From NCBI GenBank assembly GCA_902474785.1, contig CABRXB010000058.1, forward strand, positions 1 to 6,816: a stretch of DNA of 6,816 nt, in the 5' to 3' direction. This DNA is from an uncultured Eubacteriales bacterium. Its GTDB lineage: Bacteria; Bacillota; Clostridia; Oscillospirales; Feifaniaceae. Position 1 is the stretch's first letter. Each line of letters begins with the position of its first letter. A model generated the notes under the pieces. The model ran no database searches. It was not told where the DNA came from and saw only the letters and a list, made by a program, of their open reading frames with translations. Position numbers and translations under genes: made by a program. Of the stretch, positions 5,105 through 6,816 are shown piece after piece.

Positions 5105-5297
5105 TTATGTTCGAAATCGTTGCGAGGATGGGGAACAGCATAGACGACATGCCAACAAACGTTCACGTCCATTTTCTAAATAGAGGTGGTTTTGCCTGAA
5201 GGTAAGAAAACCAACATCCCAGCATGATACCCCATATTTTTCAAAAGCAGCCGCGCTCTGCCCTTGCAGCATCTCAAAAAAGGCTTTGCGCCCTCCC
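5105..5297. other. Divergent intergenic region with no supported gene
   Basis: It lies between the two divergent promoters. Open frames on the minus strand run back through the femX promoter and start inside or just before femX, and show no family pattern. A 7-bp inverted repeat TGGTTTT/AAAACCA (5187-5213, 13-nt loop) has no T-tract behind it. I see no RNA gene. Confidence 0.6.
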
Positions 5298-5339
5298 TTG
5301 AATGCGAGGCGTGTGATGTGGTATGATAACATGTAAAGA
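5298..5339 (+). promoter_or_regulatory. Extended -10 promoter of the femX-racemase operon with an operator-like half-site
   Basis: TTGAAT (5298-5303), an 18-nt spacer and TATGAT (5322-5327) preceded by TGG (extended -10) lie upstream of the FemX gene. The predicted start is near 5334, giving a leader of about 50 nt. ATGTAAAGA at 5331-5339 covers the start point and is identical to a half-site of the XRE operon's second dyad, at nearly the same distance from the -10. No second half-site is seen here. Confidence 0.6.
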
Positions 5340-5383
5340 TTTTTCCAGGCGACACACCGACTTGCAAGAAAGAGAGAGCGCAC

Positions 5384-6460
5384 ATGATCGAATTTTTAAA
5401 CAGGGACAACCCTGAGAAGTTGAGAGAATACGAACAGTTCAACATGTCCCACCCAAAGGGGCACTTTTGTCAGAGCGTGATCTGGGCCGGCGTGAAAAAC
5501 GAGTGGGACTGGCAGGTTGTCCTGGTGCGGGACGAGGAGGGCGCCATTGTCGGCAGCATGGCGATTCTCATCCGCCGCATGCCCGGCATGCCCTACACCA
5601 TGCTCTATTCGCCGCGCGGCCCCGTGTGCGACCCGCACGACGAGGTCACGCTGGCGGCGCTCATGCAGGGGGCGCGCCGTCTGGCCAGGGAGCGGCACGG
5701 CTTCACCTTCAAGCTCGACCCCGACATCAAAAGCGACGATATCGTGTTTTGCGACATCATGAAAAAACTGGGCTTTTCCCTGCACGCCGACGGCAAGAAT
5801 TTTGAGGGCATTCAGCCGCGCTACGTCTTTCGCCTGCCGGTGGCCGGCAAGAGCGAAGAGGATTTGATGAACGGTTTTGAGAGCAAATGGCGCTATAACA
5901 TCCGTCTGGCGGGGCGCAAGGGCGTCACCGTGCGCATCTGTGGCCCCGAAATGCTCGAGGATTTCCATCGCATTATGGTCGAGACCGGCATGCGCGACAA
6001 CTTTGTCACGCGGCCGCTGTCCTACTTTGAGCGCATGATGGAAAGCATGGGCGAACACCTGCGCCTGTATATGGCCTTTTACGAGGACAAGCCCATCGCC
6101 GGCACGCTTGCCATCCACTATGGCGACAAGGTGTGGTACCTCTATGGCGCCTCGTCCAACTCCTATCGCAACGTCATGCCCAACTATCTGCTCCAGTGGG
6201 AGATGATGCGCTGGGCGGTCGAGCAGGGCTGCGCGCTGTATGACTTTCGCGGCGTGTCGGGCGATCTGTCGGAGGACAACCCGCTCTACGGTCTCTACCG
6301 TTTTAAAAAGGGCTTTGGCGGGGAGCTGGTGGAGTTTTGCGGCGAATTCGAGCTCTGCTTGAAACCCGGCGTGGGCAAGACCATCGACCTGCTGCGCAAG
6401 GTCTACAACAAGACCATGCGCACCGTCTACCGCTTTAAAAATCGCGGCGCCAAGGCGTAG
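5384..6460 (+). CDS. FemABX-family peptidoglycan-bridge aminoacyltransferase
   Basis: This family transfers an amino acid from aminoacyl-tRNA to the peptide stem of lipid II at the membrane's inner face, starting or extending the interpeptide bridge (FemX/FemA/FemB, MurM/MurN). The 358-residue length is usual. The two GNAT-like halves are visible. The first, about 1-150, includes YTMLYSPRGPVCD (71-83), the family's Y-x-P-R-G-P-x-x-D block. The second, about 151-325, includes SKWRYNIRLAGRKGV (167-181), YGASS (254-258), YDFRGVSGD (286-294) and GLYRFKKGFGGE (303-314), which are typical of the fold. The coiled-coil arm found in some FemA proteins is not evident. The ATG at 5384 has a weak GAGAG-type ribosome binding site. 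A racemase gene follows after 17 nt. Which amino acid is added cannot be read from the sequence, though Ala, Ser or Gly are usual. Confidence 0.92.
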   Translation: MIEFLNRDNPEKLREYEQFNMSHPKGHFCQSVIWAGVKNEWDWQVVLVRDEEGAIVGSMAILIRRMPGMPYTMLYSPRGPVCDPHDEVTLAALMQGARRLARERHGFTFKLDPDIKSDDIVFCDIMKKLGFSLHADGKNFEGIQPRYVFRLPVAGKSEEDLMNGFESKWRYNIRLAGRKGVTVRICGPEMLEDFHRIMVETGMRDNFVTRPLSYFERMMESMGEHLRLYMAFYEDKPIAGTLAIHYGDKVWYLYGASSNSYRNVMPNYLLQWEMMRWAVEQGCALYDFRGVSGDLSEDNPLYGLYRFKKGFGGELVEFCGEFELCLKPGVGKTIDLLRKVYNKTMRTVYRFKNRGAKA

Positions 6461-6477
6461 CGGAAAGGAGAGCCATC

Positions 6478-6816
6478 ATGCGCAATCTGGTTGTCGACCT
6501 TGGCGCGCTGCGTCAAAACGTGCGCGCGCTGAAAGCCGCCATGGGCGTCACGCCCATCTACGGCGTCTGCAAGGGCAACGGCTTTGGCATGGGGCTTGTG
6601 CCCTTTGCCAAAACGCTGGCGGAGGAGGGCATTGAAACGCTCGCCGTCGCCAGCATCGACGACGCCGTGGCGCTGCGCGAAGCCGGCCTTGCCTGCGACA
6701 TTCTCATGCTCTCCTCCACCTCGCTGCCCGACGAGGCGAGGCGCCTCGTGGCGCTTGACCTGATCGCCTCGCTGGGCTCGGTCGCCGCCATTGAGACGCT
6801 CGAGCGGGCGGCGGCG
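6478..6816 (+). CDS. Alanine racemase-like PLP enzyme, N-terminal part (cut by window edge)
   Basis: The first 113 residues of a fold-type III PLP racemase are present. The start is MRNLVVDLGALRQNVRALK, the family's D-L-x-A-L-x-x-N opening. YGVCKGNGFGMGL (28-40) carries the PLP-binding lysine at K32, and LAVASIDDAVALREAG matches the usual E/D-x-x-x-L-R-x-x-G segment. Alanine racemases interconvert L- and D-alanine in the cytoplasm for peptidoglycan. Two departures from the common K-A-D/N-A-Y-G-H-G motif are G33-N34-G35 after the lysine and Phe36/Met38 in place of Tyr/His, so substrate preference might differ. An AGGAG site precedes the ATG, 17 nt after femX, in one operon. The catalytic tyrosine of the C-terminal domain is beyond the window, so activity cannot be judged. 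Confidence 0.88.
   Translation, partial: MRNLVVDLGALRQNVRALKAAMGVTPIYGVCKGNGFGMGLVPFAKTLAEEGIETLAVASIDDAVALREAGLACDILMLSSTSLPDEARRLVALDLIASLGSVAAIETLERAAA

Noticed and set aside
5014..5199. 61-codon plus-strand frame ending near 5199
   Set aside because: It overlaps the XRE-operon promoter and operators and shows no family pattern.
5105..5383. Two overlapping minus-strand open frames upstream of femX
   Set aside because: They run through the femX promoter, have no recognisable domain and lack ribosome binding sites.
5396..6118. 240-codon open frame antisense to femX
   Set aside because: Its composition is that of a G+C-rich shadow frame and the sense strand encodes clear FemABX motifs.

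Overview
The window looks like chromosomal DNA of a Gram-positive (Firmicutes/Clostridia-type) bacterium of moderately high G+C. The reasons are a FemABX-family peptidoglycan-bridge aminoacyltransferase followed by a racemase, AGGAGG-type ribosome binding sites, SigA-like TTGACA/TATGAT promoters, and a lipoprotein with a bacterial lipobox-like signal. No phage, transposase, tRNA, rRNA or CRISPR sequence is visible. Genus cannot be told from the sequence alone.

Layout. (1) 25-1988, minus strand: a two-gene operon with its own TTGACA/TAGAAT promoter. It encodes a small bitopic protein with a GspC/PilP-like extracytoplasmic domain, then a secreted protein built from secretin-type N domains (N0/STN, then N1-like repeats) that lacks the secretin beta-barrel. 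This matches the gspC-gspD or pilP-pilQ order of type II secretion and type IV pilus loci, but in an apparently monoderm background. The operon may continue off the left edge. (2) 1989-2317: non-coding, rich in inverted repeats, ending in a 14-bp perfect hairpin behind the next gene. (3) 2318-4003, minus: a 561-residue lipoprotein with a propeller-like region, a proline-rich linker and a C-terminal domain of unknown function. It is preceded by a long, G+C-rich leader with mutually exclusive pairings. (4) 4275-4473, minus: the C-terminal remnant of an XRE-type regulator gene with its terminator still attached. (5) 4466-5104, minus: an A+T-rich two-gene operon (three-helix membrane protein plus short XRE repressor) with a near-consensus promoter bracketed by two related dyads that look like operators. 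(6) 5298-6816, plus: a divergent operon of a FemX-like aminoacyltransferase and an alanine-racemase-like PLP enzyme cut by the right edge. Its promoter carries a copy of the same putative operator half-site.

How they may work together. The GspC/PilP-like and secretin-N proteins probably interact outside the membrane, as their homologues do. The XRE/membrane-protein pair is probably autoregulated and could also touch the femX-racemase promoter. The FemX and racemase genes form one cell-wall precursor unit. The lipoprotein stands alone, with no functional link seen beyond proximity.
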